From Glandiceps talaboti (taxonomy: Eukaryota; Hemichordata; Enteropneusta; Spengelidae): a stretch of DNA of 64,000 nucleotides. The notes under the pieces were generated by a model. That model searched no databases and was not told the DNA's origin. It worked only from the letters and a program-made list of their open reading frames with translations. The number at the start of each line of letters is the position of its first letter. Position 1 is the stretch's first letter. A program made the position numbers and the translations under genes. The stretch covers positions 21,872,225 through 21,936,224 of the forward strand of contig NC_135555.1 of assembly GCF_964340395.1 (NCBI RefSeq), given 5' to 3'. Shown here one piece after another: positions 30,001 through 41,683 of this stretch.

Positions 30001-31990
30001 AACTTGTTTAATAAGTCATCCCTTAACCTTGAACCTAGTACTATAATCATGAACATGGTGGCATGTGATAGTCTGTAAGGGTTTGAGGTAACTTGTTCAA
30101 TAAGTCATCCCTTAACCTTGAACCTAGTACTATAATCATGAACTAGTGGCATGTGATAGTCTGTAAGGCAGTGAGTTAACACTGTGGTTTAATAAGTCAT
30201 CCCTTAACCTTGAACCTAGTACTATAATCATGAACTAGTGGCATGTGATAGCCTGCAAAGTGGTGAGGTAACTTGTTTAATAAGTCATCCCTTAACCTTG
30301 AACCTAGTACTATAATCATGAACATGGTGGCATGTGATAGTCTGTAAGGGTTTGAGGTAACTTGTTCAATAAGTCATCCCTTAACCTTGAACCTAGTACT
30401 ATAATCATGAACTAGTGGCATGTGATAGTCTGTAAGGCAGTGAGTTAACACTGTGGTTTAATAAGTCATCCCTTAACCTTGAACCTAGTACTATAATCAT
30501 GAACTAGTGGCATGTGATAGTCTGTAAGGCAGTGAGGTAACTTGTTGTTTAATAAGTCATCCCTTAACATTGAACCTAATACTATAATCATGAACTAGTG
30601 GCATGTGATAGCCTGCAAAGTGGTGAGGTAACTTGTTTAATAAGTCATCCCTTAACCTTGAACCTAGTACTATAATCATGAACATGGTGGCATGTGATAG
30701 TCTGTAAGGGTTTGAGGTAACTTGTTCAATAAGTCATCCCTTAACCTTGAACCTAGTACTATAATCATGAACTAGTGGCATGTGATAGTCTGTAAGGCAG
30801 TGAGTTAACACTGTGGTTTAATAAGTCATCCCTTAACCTTGAACCTAGTACTATAATCATGAACTAGTGGCATGTGATAGTCTGTAAGGCAGTGAGGTAA
30901 CATGTATAATAATGAGTCATCCCTTAACCTTGAACCTAGTAATATAATCATGAACATGGTGGCATGTGATAGTCTGTAAGGCAGTGATTTAACTTGTTGT
31001 TTAATAAGTCATCTCTTAACCTTGAGCCAAGTACTATAATCATGAACTAGTGGCATGTGATAGTCTGTAAGGCAGTGAGGTAACTTGTTTAATAAGTCAT
31101 CCCTTAACCTTGAACCTAGTACTATAATCATGAACATGGTGGCATGTGATAGTCTGTAAGGTAGTAATGTAACTTGTTTAATAAATCATCCCTTAACCTT
31201 GAACCTAGTACTATAATCATGAACTAGTGGCATGTGATAGTCTGTAAGGCAGTGAGGTAACTTGTTGTTTAATAAGTCATCCCTTAACATTGAACCTAGT
31301 ACTATAATCATGAACTAGTGGCATGTGATAGCCTGTAAAGTGGTGAGGTAACTTGTTTCATAAGTCATCCCTTAACCTTGAACCTAGTACTATAATCATG
31401 AACTAGTGGTATGTGATAGTCTGTAAGGCAGTGAGGTAACTTGTTATTTAATAAGTCATCCCTTAACCTAGAACCCTGTACTATAATCATGAACATGGTG
31501 GCATGTGATAGTCTGTAAGGCAGTGAGGTAACTTGTATAATAATAAGTCATCCCTTAACCTTGAACCTAGTACTATAATCATGAACATGGTGGCATGTGA
31601 TAGTCTGTAAGGCAGTGAGGTAACTTGTTGTTTAATAAATCATCCCTTAACCTTGAACCTAGTACTATAATCATGAACATGGTGGCATGTGATAGTCTGT
31701 AAGGCAGTGATGTAACTTGTTGTTTAATAAATCATCCCTTAACCTTGAACCTAGTACTATAATCATGAACATGGTGGCATGTGATAGTCTGTAAGGCAGT
31801 GAGGTAACTTGTTGTTTAATAAGTCATCCCTTAACCTTGAACCTAGTACTATAATCATGAACTAGTGGCATGTGATAGCCTGTAAAGTGGTGAGGTAACT
31901 TGTTTCATAAGTCATCCCTTAACCTTGAACCTAGTACTATAATCATGAACATAGTGGCATGTGGTAGTCTGTAAGGCAGTGAGGTAACTT
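18055..31990 (+). repeat. Satellite domain S2: 6.25-kb higher-order repeat of alternating 3.80- and 2.45-kb blocks
   Basis: The 3-bp insertion variant GTGATAGCTAGTCTG marks block starts at 18,112, 21,911, 24,359 and 28,162. The spacings are 3,799, 2,448 and 3,803 bp, so two successive copies of a compound 6,247-6,251 bp repeat are present. The 4-bp excess in the second copy is explained by an extra TAAT near 27,742. A private change from CCTTGAACC to CCTTTAACC is seen near 26,046 and again near 29,848, about 3.80 kb apart. Those two blocks therefore share a derived state that the block at 19.8 kb lacks. This pattern fits unequal exchange among blocks. Confidence 0.88.
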
Positions 31991-34900
31991 GTTATTTAAT
32001 AAGTCATCCCTTAACCTTGAACCTAGTACTATAATCATGAACTAGTGGCATGTGATAGTCTGTAAGGCAATGAGGTAACTTGTATATATAATAAGTCATC
32101 CCTTAACCTTGAACCTAGTACTATAATCATGAACTAGTGGCATGTGATAGTCTGTAAGGCAGTGAGGTAACTTGTTCTTTAATAAGTCATCCCTTAACCT
32201 TGAATCTAGCACAATAATCATGAACTAGTGGCATGTGATAGTCTGGAAGGCAGTGAGGTAACTTGTATAATAATAAGTCATCCCTTAACCTTGAACCTAG
32301 TAATATAATCATGAACATGGTGGCATGTGATAGTCTGTAAGGCAGTGAGGTAACTTGTTTAATAAGTTATCCCTTAACCTTGAACCTAGTACTATAATCA
32401 TGAACATGGTGGCATATGTGATAGTCTGTAAGGCAGTAAGGTAACTTGTTTAATAAATCATCCCTTAACCTTGAACCTAGTACTATAATCATGAATTAGT
32501 GGCATTTGATAGTCTGTAAGGTAGTGAGTGGGGTAACTTGTTGTTTAATAAGTCATCCCTTAACCTTGAACCTAGTACTATAATCATGAACTAGTGGCAT
32601 GTGATAGTCTGTAAGGCAGTGAGGTAACTTGTTGTTTAATAAGTCATCCCTTAACATTGAACCTAATACTATAATCATGAACTAGTGGCATGTGATAGCC
32701 TGCAAAGTGGTGAGGTAACTTGTTTGATAAGTCATCCCTTAACCTTGAACCTAGTACTATAATCATGGACATGGTGGCATGTGATAGTCTGTAAGGGTTT
32801 GAGGTAACTTGTTCAATAAGTCATCCCTTAACCTTGAACCTAGTACTATAATCATGAACTAGTGGCATGTGATAGTCTGTAAGGCAGTGAGTTAACACTG
32901 TGGTTTAATAAGTCATCCCTTGACCTTGAACCTAGTACTATAATCATGAACTAGTGGCATGTGATAGTCTGTAAGGCAGTGAGGTAACATGTATAATAGT
33001 AAGTCATCCCTTAACCTTGAACCTCGTAATATAATCATGAACATGGTGGCATGTGATAGTCTGTAAGGCAGTGATTTAACTTGTTGTTTAATAAGTCATC
33101 TCTTAACCTTGAGCCAAGTACTATAATCATGAACTAGTGGCATGTGATAGTCTGTAAGGCAGTGAGGTAACTTGTTTAATAAGTCATCCCTTAACCTTGA
33201 ACCTAGTACTATAATCATGAACTAGTGGCATGTGATAGTCTGTAAGGCAGTGAGGTAACTTGTTGTTTAATAAGTCATCCCTTAACATTGAACCTAGTAC
33301 TATAATCATGAACTAGTGGCATGTGATAGCCTGTAAAGTGGTGAGGTAACTTGTTTCATAAGTCATCCCTTAACCTTGAACCTAGTACTATAATCATGAA
33401 CTAGTGGTATGTGATAGTCTGTAAGGCAGTGAGGTAACTTGTTATTTAATAAGTCATCCCTTAACCTAGAACCCTGTACTATAATCATGAACATGGTGGC
33501 ATGTGATAGTCTGTAAGGCAGTGAGGTAACTTGTATAATAATAAGTCATCCCTTAACCTTGAACCAAGTACTATAATCATGAACATGGTGGCATGTGATA
33601 GTCTGTAAGGCAGTGAGGTAACTTGTTGTTTAATAAATCATCCCTTAACCTTGAACCTAGTACTATAATCATGAACATGGTGGCATGTGATAGTCGGTAA
33701 GGCAGTGATGTAACTTGTTGTTTAATAAGTCATCCCTTAACCTTGAACCTAGTACTATAATCATGAACTAGTGGCATGTGATAGCCTGTAAAGTGGTGAG
33801 GTAACTTGTTTCATAAGTCATCCCTTAACCTTGAACCTAGTACTATAATCATGAACATGGTGGCATGTGGTAGTCGGTAAGGCAGTGAGGTAACTTGTTA
33901 TTTAATAAGTCATCCCTTAACCTTGAACCTAGTACTATAATCATGAACTAGTGGCATGTGATAGTCTGTAAGGCAATGAGGTAACTTGTATAATAATAAG
34001 TCATCCCTTAACCTTGAACCTAGTACTATAATCATGAACTAGTGGCATGTGATAGTCTGTAAGGCAGTGAGGTAACTTGTTCTTTAATAAGTCATCCCTT
34101 AACCTTGAACCTAGCACAATAATCATGAACTAGTGGCATGTGATAGTCTGGAAGGCAGTGAGGTAACTTGTATAATAATAAGTCATCCCTTAACCTTGAA
34201 CCTAGTAATATAATCATGAACATGGTGGCATGTGATAGTCTGTAAGGCAGTGAGGTAACTTGTTTAATAAGTTATCCCTTAACCTTGAACCTAGTACTAT
34301 AATCATGAACATGGTGGCATATGTGATAGTCTGTAAGGCAGTAAGGTAACTTGTTTAATAAATCATCCCTTAACCTTGAACCTAGTACTATAATCATGAA
34401 TTAGTGGCATTTGATAGTCTGTAAGGTAGTGAGTGGGGTAACTTGTTGTTTAATAAGTCATCCCTTAACCTTGAACCTAGTACTATAATCATGAACTAGT
34501 GGCATGTGATAGTCTGTAAGGTAGTGAGGTAACTTGTTGTTTAATAAGTCATCCCTTAACATTGAACCTAATACTATAATCATGAACTAGTGGCATGTGA
34601 TAGCCTGCAAAGTGGTGAGGTAACTTGTTTAATAAGTCATCCCTTAACCTTGAACCTAGTACTATAATCATGAACATGGTGGCATGTGATAGTCTGTAAG
34701 GGTTTGAGGTAACTTGTTCAATAAGTCATCCCTTAACCTTGAACCTAGTACTATAATCATGAACTAGTGGCATGTGATAGTCTGTAAGGCAGTGAGTTAA
34801 CACTGTGGTTTAATAAGTCATCCCTTAACCTTGAACCTAGTACTATAATCATGAACTAGTGGCATGTGATAGTCTGTAAGGCAGTGAGGTAACATGTATA

Positions 34901-37900
34901 ATAATAAGTCATCCCTTAACCTTGAACCTAGTAATATAATCATGAACATGGTGGCATGTGATAGTCTGTAAGGCAGTGATTTAACTTGTTGTTTAATAAG
35001 TCATCTCTTAACCTTGAGCCAAGTACTATAATCATGAACTAGTGGCATGTGATAGTCTGTAAGGCAGTGAGGTAACTTGTTTAATAAGTCATCCCTTAAC
35101 CTTGAACCTAGTACTATAATCATGAACATGGTGGCATGTGATAGTCTGTAAGGTAGTAATGTAACTTGTTTAATAAATCATCCCTTAACCTTGAACCTAG
35201 TACTATAATCATGAACTAGTGGCATGTGATAGTCTGTAAGGCAGTGAGGTAACTTGTTGTTTAATAAGTCATCCCTTAACATTGAACCTAGTACTATAAT
35301 CATGAACTAGTGGCATGTGATAGCCTGTAAAGTGGTGAGGTAACTTGTTTCATAAGTCATCCCTTAACCTTGAACCTAGTACTATAATCATGAACTAGTG
35401 GTATGTGATAGTCTGTAAGGCAGTGAGGTAACTTGTTATTTAATAAGTCATCCCTTAACCTAGAACCCTGTACTATAATCATGAACATGGTGGCATGTGA
35501 TAGTCTGTAAGGCAGTGAGGTAACTTGTATAATAATAAGTCATCCCTTAACCTTGAACCTAGTACTATAATCATGAACATGGTGGCATGTGATAGTCTGT
35601 AAGGCAGTGAGGTAACTTGTTGTTTAATAAGTCATCCCTTAACCTTGAACCTAGTACTATAATCATGAACTAGTGGCATGTGATAGCCTGTAAAGTGGTG
35701 AGGTAACTTGTTTCATAAGTCATCCCTTAACCTTGAACCTAGTACTATAATCATGAACATGGTGGCATGTGGTAGTCTGTAAGGCAGTGAGGTAACTTGT
35801 TATTTAATAAGTCATCCCTTAACCTTGAACCTAGTACTATAATCATGAACTAGTGGCATGTGATAGTCTGTAAGGCAATGAGGTAACTTGTATATATAAT
35901 AAGTCATCCCTTAACCTTGAACCTAGTACTATAATCATGAACTAGTGGCATGTGATAGTCTGTAAGGCAGTGAGGTAACCTGTTCTTTAATAAGTCATCC
36001 CTTAACCTTGAACCTAGCACAATAATCATGAACTAGTGGCATGTGATAGTCTGGAAGGCAGTGAGGTAACTTGTATAATAATAAGTCATCCCTTAACCTT
36101 GAACCTAGTAATATAATCATGAACATGGTGGCATGTGATAGTCTGTAAGGCAGTGAGGTAACTTGTTTAATAAGTTATCCCTTAACCTTGAACCTAGTAC
36201 TATAATCATGAACATGGTGGCATATGTGATAGTCTGTAAGGCAGTAAGGTAACTTGTTTAATAAATCATCCCTTAACCTTGAACCTAGTACTATAATCAT
36301 GAATTAGTGGCATTTGATAGTCTGTAAGGTAGTGAGTGGGGTAACTTGTTGTTTAATAAGTCATCCCTTAACCTTGAACCTAGTACTATAATCATGAACT
36401 AGTGGCATGTGATAGTCTGTAAGGCAGTGAGGTAACTTGTTGTTTAATAAGTCATCCCTTAACATTGAACCTAATACTATAATCATGAACTAGTGGCATG
36501 TGATAGCCTGCAAAGTGGTGAGGTAACTTGTTTGATAAGTCATCCCTTAACCTTGAACCTAGTACTATAATCATGGACATGGTGGCATGTGATAGTCTGT
36601 AAGGGTTTGAGGTAACTTGTTCAATAAGTCATCCCTTAACCTTGAACCTAGTACTATAATCATGAACTAGTGGCATGTGATAGTCTGTAAGGCAGTGAGT
36701 TAACACTGTGGTTTAATAAGTCATCCCTTGACCTTGAACCTAGTACTATAATCATGAACTAGTGGCATGTGATAGTCTGTAAGGCAGTGAGGTAACATGT
36801 ATAATAGTAAGTCATCCCTTAACCTTGAACCTCGTAATATAATCATGAACATGGTGGCATGTGATAGTCTGTAAGGCAGTGAGGTAACTTGTTTAATAAG
36901 TTATCCCTTAACCTTGAACCTAGTACTATAATCATGAACATGGTGGCATATGTGATAGTCTGTAAGGCAGTAAGGTAACTTGTTTAATAAATCATCCCTT
37001 AACCTTGAACCTAGTACTATAATCATGAATTAGTGGCATTTGATAGTCTGTAAGGTAGTGAGTGGGGTAACTTGTTGTTTAATAAGTCATCCCTTAACCT
37101 TGAACCTAGTACTATAATCATGAACTAGTGGCATGTGATAGTCTGTAAGGCAGTGAGGTAACTTGTTGTTTAATAAGTCATCCCTTAACATTGAACCTAA
37201 TACTATAATCATGAACTAGTGGCATGTGATAGCCTGCAAAGTGGTGAGGTAACTTGTTTGATAAGTCATCCCTTAACCTTGAACCTAGTACTATAATCAT
37301 GGACATGGTGGCATGTGATAGTCTGTAAGGGTTTGAGGTAACTTGTTCAATAAGTCATCCCTTAACCTTGAACCTAGTACTATAATCATGAACTAGTGGC
37401 ATGTGATAGTCTGTAAGGCAGTGAGTTAACACTGTGGTTTAATAAGTCATCCCTTGACCTTGAACCTAGTACTATAATCATGAACTAGTGGCATGTGATA
37501 GTCTGTAAGGCAGTGAGGTAACATGTATAATAGTAAGTCATCCCTTAACCTTGAACCTCGTAATATAATCATGAACATGGTGGCATGTGATAGTCTGTAA
37601 GGCAGTGATTTAACTTGTTGTTTAATAAGTCATCTCTTAACCTTGAGCCAAGTACTATAATCATGAACTAGTGGCATGTGATAGTCTGTAAGGCAGTGAG
37701 GTAACTTGTTTAATAAGTCATCCCTTAACCTTGAACCTAGTACTATAATCATGAACATGGTGGCATGTGATAGTCTGTAAGGTAGTAATGTAACTTGTTT
37801 AATAAATCATCCCTTAACCTTGAACCTAGTACTATAATCATGAACTAGTGGCATGTGATAGTCTGTAAGGCAGTGAGGTAACTTGTTGTTTAATAAGTCA

Positions 37901-40720
37901 TCCCTTAACATTGAACCTAGTACTATAATCATGAACTAGTGGCATGTGATAGCCTGTAAAGTGGTGAGGTAACTTGTTTCATAAGTCATCCCTTAACCTT
38001 GAACCTAGTACTATAATCATGAACTAGTGGTATGTGATAGTCTGTAAGGCAGTGAGGTAACTTGTTATTTAATAAGTCATCCCTTAACCTAGAACCCTGT
38101 ACTATAATCATGAACATGGTGGCATGTGATAGTCTGTAAGGCAGTGAGGTAACTTGTATAATAATAAGTCATCCCTTAACCTTGAACCAAGTACTATAAT
38201 CATGAACATGGTGGCATGTGATAGTCTGTAAGGCAGTGAGGTAACTTGTTGTTTAATAAATCATCCCTTAACCTTGAACCTAGTACTATAATCATGAACA
38301 TGGTGGCATGTGATAGTCGGTAAGGCAGTGATGTAACTTGTTGTTTAATAAGTCATCCCTTAACCTTGAACCTAGTACTATAATCATGAACTAGTGGCAT
38401 GTGATAGCCTGTAAAGTGGTGAGGTAACTTGTTTCATAAGTCATCCCTTAACCTTGAACCTAGTACTATAATCATGAACATGGTGGCATGTGGTAGTCTG
38501 TAAGGCAGTGAGGTAACTTGTTATTTAATAAGTCATCCCTTAACCTTGAACCTAGTACTATAATCATGAACTAGTGGCATGTGATAGTCTGTAAGGCAAT
38601 GAGGTAACTTGTATAATAATAAGTCATCCCTTAACCTTGAACCTAGTACTATAATCATGAACTAGTGGCATGTGATAGTCTGTAAGGCAGTGAGGTAACT
38701 TGTTCTTTAATAAGTCATCCCTTAACCTTGAACCTAGCACAATAATCATGAACTAGTGGCATGTGATAGTCTGGAAGGCAGTGAGGTAACTTGTATAATA
38801 ATAAGTCATCCCTTAACCTTGAACCTAGTAATATAATCATGAACATGGTGGCATGTGATAGTCTGTAAGGCAGTGAGGTAACTTGTTTAATAAGTTATCC
38901 CTTAACCTTGAACCTAGTACTATAATCATGAACATGGTGGCATATGTGATAGTCTGTAAGGCAGTAAGGTAACTTGTTTAATAAATCATCCCTTAACCTT
39001 GAACCTAGTACTATAATCATGAATTAGTGGCATTTGATAGTCTGTAAGGTAGTGAGTGGGGTAACTTGTTGTTTAATAAGTCATCCCTTAACCTTGAACC
39101 TAGTACTATAATCATGAACTAGTGGCATGTGATAGTCTGTAAGGCAGTGAGGTAACTTGTTGTTTAATAAGTCATCCCTTAACATTGAACCTAATACTAT
39201 AATCATGAACTAGTGGCATGTGATAGCCTGCAAAGTGGTGAGGTAACTTGTTTAATAAGTCATCCCTTAACCTTGAACCTAGTACTATAATCATGAACAT
39301 GGTGGCATGTGATAGTCTGTAAGGGTTTGAGGTAACTTGTTCAATAAGTCATCCCTTAACCTTGAACCTAGTACTATAATCATGAACTAGTGGCATGTGA
39401 TAGTCTGTAAGGCAGTGAGTTAACACTGTGGTTTAATAAGTCATCCCTTAACCTTGAACCTAGTACTATAATCATGAACTAGTGGCATGTGATAGTCTGT
39501 AAGGCAGTGAGGTAACATGTATAATAATAAGTCATCCCTTAACCTTGAACCTAGTAATATAATCATGAACATGGTGGCATGTGATAGTCTGTAAGGCAGT
39601 GATTTAACTTGTTGTTTAATAAGTCATCTCTTAACCTTGAGCCAAGTACTATAATCATGAACTAGTGGCATGTGATAGTCTGTAAGGCAGTGAGGTAACT
39701 TGTTTAATAAGTCATCCCTTAACCTTGAACCTAGTACTATAATCATGAACATGGTGGCATGTGATAGTCTGTAAGGTAGTAATGTAACTTGTTTAATAAA
39801 TCATCCCTTAACCTTGAACCTAGTACTATAATCATGAACTAGTGGCATGTGATAGTCTGTAAGGCAGTGAGGTAACTTGTTGTTTAATAAGTCATCCCTT
39901 AACATTGAACCTAGTACTATAATCATGAACTAGTGGCATGTGATAGCCTGTAAAGTGGTGAGGTAACTTGTTTCATAAGTCATCCCTTAACCTTGAACCT
40001 AGTACTATAATCATGAACTAGTGGTATGTGATAGTCTGTAAGGCAGTGAGGTAACTTGTTATTTAATAAGTCATCCCTTAACCTAGAACCCTGTACTATA
40101 ATCATGAACATGGTGGCATGTGATAGTCTGTAAGGCAGTGAGGTAACTTGTATAATAATAAGTCATCCCTTAACCTTGAACCTAGTACTATAATCATGAA
40201 CATGGTGGCATGTGATAGTCTGTAAGGCAGTGAGGTAACTTGTTGTTTAATAAATCATCCCTTAACCTTGAACCTAGTACTATAATCAAGAACATGGTGG
40301 CATGTGATAGTCTGTAAGGCAGTGATGTAACTTGTTGTTTAATAAATCATCCCTTAACCTTGAACCTAGTACTATAATCATGAACATGGTGGCATGTGAT
40401 AGTCTGTAAGGCAGTGAGGTAACTTGTTGTTTAATAAGTCATCCCGTAACCTTGAACCTAGTACTATAATCATGAACTAGTGGCATGTGATAGTCTGTAA
40501 GGCAGTGAGGTAACATGTATAATAATAAGTCATCCCTTAACCTTGAACCTAGTAATATAATCATGAACATGGTGGCATGTGATAGTCTGTAAGGCAGTGA
40601 TTTAACTTGTTGTTTAATAAGTCATCTTTTAACCTTGAGCCAAGTACTATAATCATGAACTAGTGGCATGTGATAGTCTGTAAGGCAGTGAGGTAACTTG
40701 TTTAATAAGTCATCCCTTAA
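31991..40720 (+). repeat. Satellite domain S3: 3.81-kb higher-order repeat with a 726-bp local duplication
   Basis: The variant linker GTATATATAATAAG occurs near 32,084 and 35,892 (3,808 bp apart). The variant CCCTTGACCTTG occurs with its TGACC at 32,921, 36,729 and 37,455, spacings of 3,808 and 726 bp. The 726-bp step is a local tandem duplication of eight or so monomers near 36.6-37.5 kb. It repeats the whole set of variants, including the GGACATGGTGG box at about 36,574 and 37,300. The remaining sequence to 40.72 kb follows the same monomer order as domain S2 with different private changes. Confidence 0.82.
36575..38026 (+). repeat. 726-bp tandem duplication inside the satellite
   Basis: Two adjacent copies of a block carry the same rare variants in the same order: TTTGATAAGTCATCC, the GGACATGGTGG box, GTAAGGGTTTGAGG, CACTGTGGTTT, CCCTTGACC, ATAATAGTAAG and CCTCGTAATATAATC. 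Equivalent positions are 726 bp apart (36,729 and 37,455). The same variant set occurs once in the preceding 3.81-kb copy near 32.7-33.05 kb, so the extra copy is a recent event in the 36.5-kb copy. The outer limits given are approximate. Confidence 0.75.
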
Positions 40721-40756
40721 TCCCTTACATTACAATATCAGTGAATGCTATATATT

Positions 40757-41344
40757 AATTACTAAACTGTTTTGTTTCATTCACTTTCATAGATGGATAC
40801 GAAGACCCAAGATGGATACGAAGACCCAAGATGGAGGCGAAGACCCAAGATGGATACGAAGACCCAAGATGGATACGAAGACCCAAGATGGAGGCGAAGA
40901 CCCAAGATGGATACGAAGACCCAAGATGGATACGAGACCCAAGATGGAGGCGAAGACCCAAGATCGATACGAACACCCAAGATGGATACGAAGACCCAAG
41001 ATGGAGGCGAAGACCCAAGATGGATACGAAGACCCAAGATGGATACGAAGACCCAAGATGGAGGCGAAGACCCAAGATGGATACGAAGACCCAAGATGGA
41101 TACGAGACCCAAGATGGAGGCGAAGACCCAAGATCGATACGAACACCCAAGATGGATACGAAGACCCAAGATGGAGGCGAAGACCCAAGATGGATACGAA
41201 GACCCAAGATGGATAACAAGACCCTAGACCCAAGATGGATACGAAGGCCCAAGATGGATACAAATGCCCAAGATGGATACGAAGACCCAAGATGGATAAC
41301 AAGACCCAAAATGGATGGATGTGATTACCAATCTCAAGGCAGAA
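40757..41344 (+). other. Candidate 552-bp exon with flanking splice signals, holding the minisatellite
   Basis: The segment starts after ATTACTAAACTG (branch-point-like, about 40,759-40,770) and TTTCATTCACTTTCATAG, an acceptor ending at 40,792. It ends before GTAAGTCA at 41,345, a good donor. The enclosed block 40,793-41,344 is 552 bp, a multiple of three. The frame beginning at 40,795 is open across the whole block and on to 41,472. It gives repeated YEDPRW, RRPKM and AKTQDG segments, then DGCDYQSQGR near the donor. The frame starting with ATG at 40,793 is open to 41,227. Openness is not evidence of coding here, because the repeat unit lacks stops in every frame. It may be a real repeat-rich exon, a transposon-borne exon or chance. 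Only transcript data would decide. Confidence 0.4.
40793..41314 (+). repeat. 19-bp minisatellite, with 57-bp and 170-bp higher-order periods
   Basis: The unit is GATGGATACGAAGACCCAA, alternating with a GATGGAGGCG form. The order TAC, TAC, GGC often repeats, giving a 57-bp (19-codon) superperiod that restores the reading frame. A longer pattern recurs at 170 bp: the one-base-shorter unit TACGAGACCC starts at 40,931 and again at 41,101. Each time it is followed by GATCGATACGAACACCC. The last units (41,210-41,314) are more degenerate, with GATAACAAGACC variants. The unit contains no stop codon in any of six frames, so both strands show long spurious open frames. Confidence 0.93.
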
Positions 41345-41683
41345 GTAAGTCAATGATTGTCTTATATATGTTTATATATATTTATTGGTGTCATAGATCA
41401 CTCTCACTGTGCCATATAGGACGAAATCTACAGTTTCTACCAAAAAGTAAATCAAAGTTGGTAACTAGGTAATGGGAGTCACAAAAATAGCATAATGAAA
41501 ATGTAAAATCAATATTAGACACAAGACAAATACATTAATTAAATACAAAATGACACATTAATGGATAAAGTCTACATGTTTTAGAGAATAATGAAATGAA
41601 CATGGCAAACTGTTCCAAAAATTAATTTATTGCAAGTCTTATTATGGACGTATTTACCTTAGGTATAATCCGATTTGCCTAAA

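Larger units (their letters stand above)
1..40720 (+). repeat. Main satellite DNA array, 88-92 bp monomer, head-to-tail
   Basis: The whole stretch is made of one AT-rich monomer repeated in a single orientation. Recognisable blocks in order are GAACCTAGTACTATAATCAT, then GAACTAGTGGCATG or GAACATGGTGGCATG, then TGATAGTCTGTAAGGCAG, then TGAGGTAACTTG, a variable linker, and AAGTCATCCCTTAACCTT. Length varies mainly through the linker (forms such as TTGTTTAATAAG, TTGTTGTTTAATAAG, TTGTATAATAATAAG, TTCAATAAG, TTTCATAAG) and through the one-base difference between the two GAAC boxes. The first two monomers start 92 bp apart (54 and 146). The consensus contains no CpG. I see no gene inside it; open frames of 60-75 codons on the minus strand are by-products of the monomer. 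Satellites of this kind are typical of centromeric or other heterochromatin, but the location here cannot be judged. Confidence 0.98.
40721..41683 (+). other. Non-satellite island inserted in the satellite, containing an exon-like block
   Basis: The satellite stops after CATCCCTTAA at about 40,720 and resumes with ACCTTGAACCTAG at about 41,684. The monomer phase is almost exactly continuous across the gap, so about 960 bp appears to have been inserted into one monomer. The insert has about 70 bp of AT-rich leader, an exon-like segment built from a 19-bp minisatellite (separate entry), and about 340 bp of AT-rich unique sequence with no open frame I would call. I find no terminal inverted repeats. 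A TTAA/TAAA at the edges could be a degraded target duplication, but this is weak. Confidence 0.8.

Noticed and set aside
40755-41353. Minus-strand open frames of 130-188 codons (repeats of SYPSWVFVSILGLRIHLG type)
   Set aside because: The 19-bp unit has no stop in any frame, so these are unavoidable. The splice-like signals are on the plus strand.
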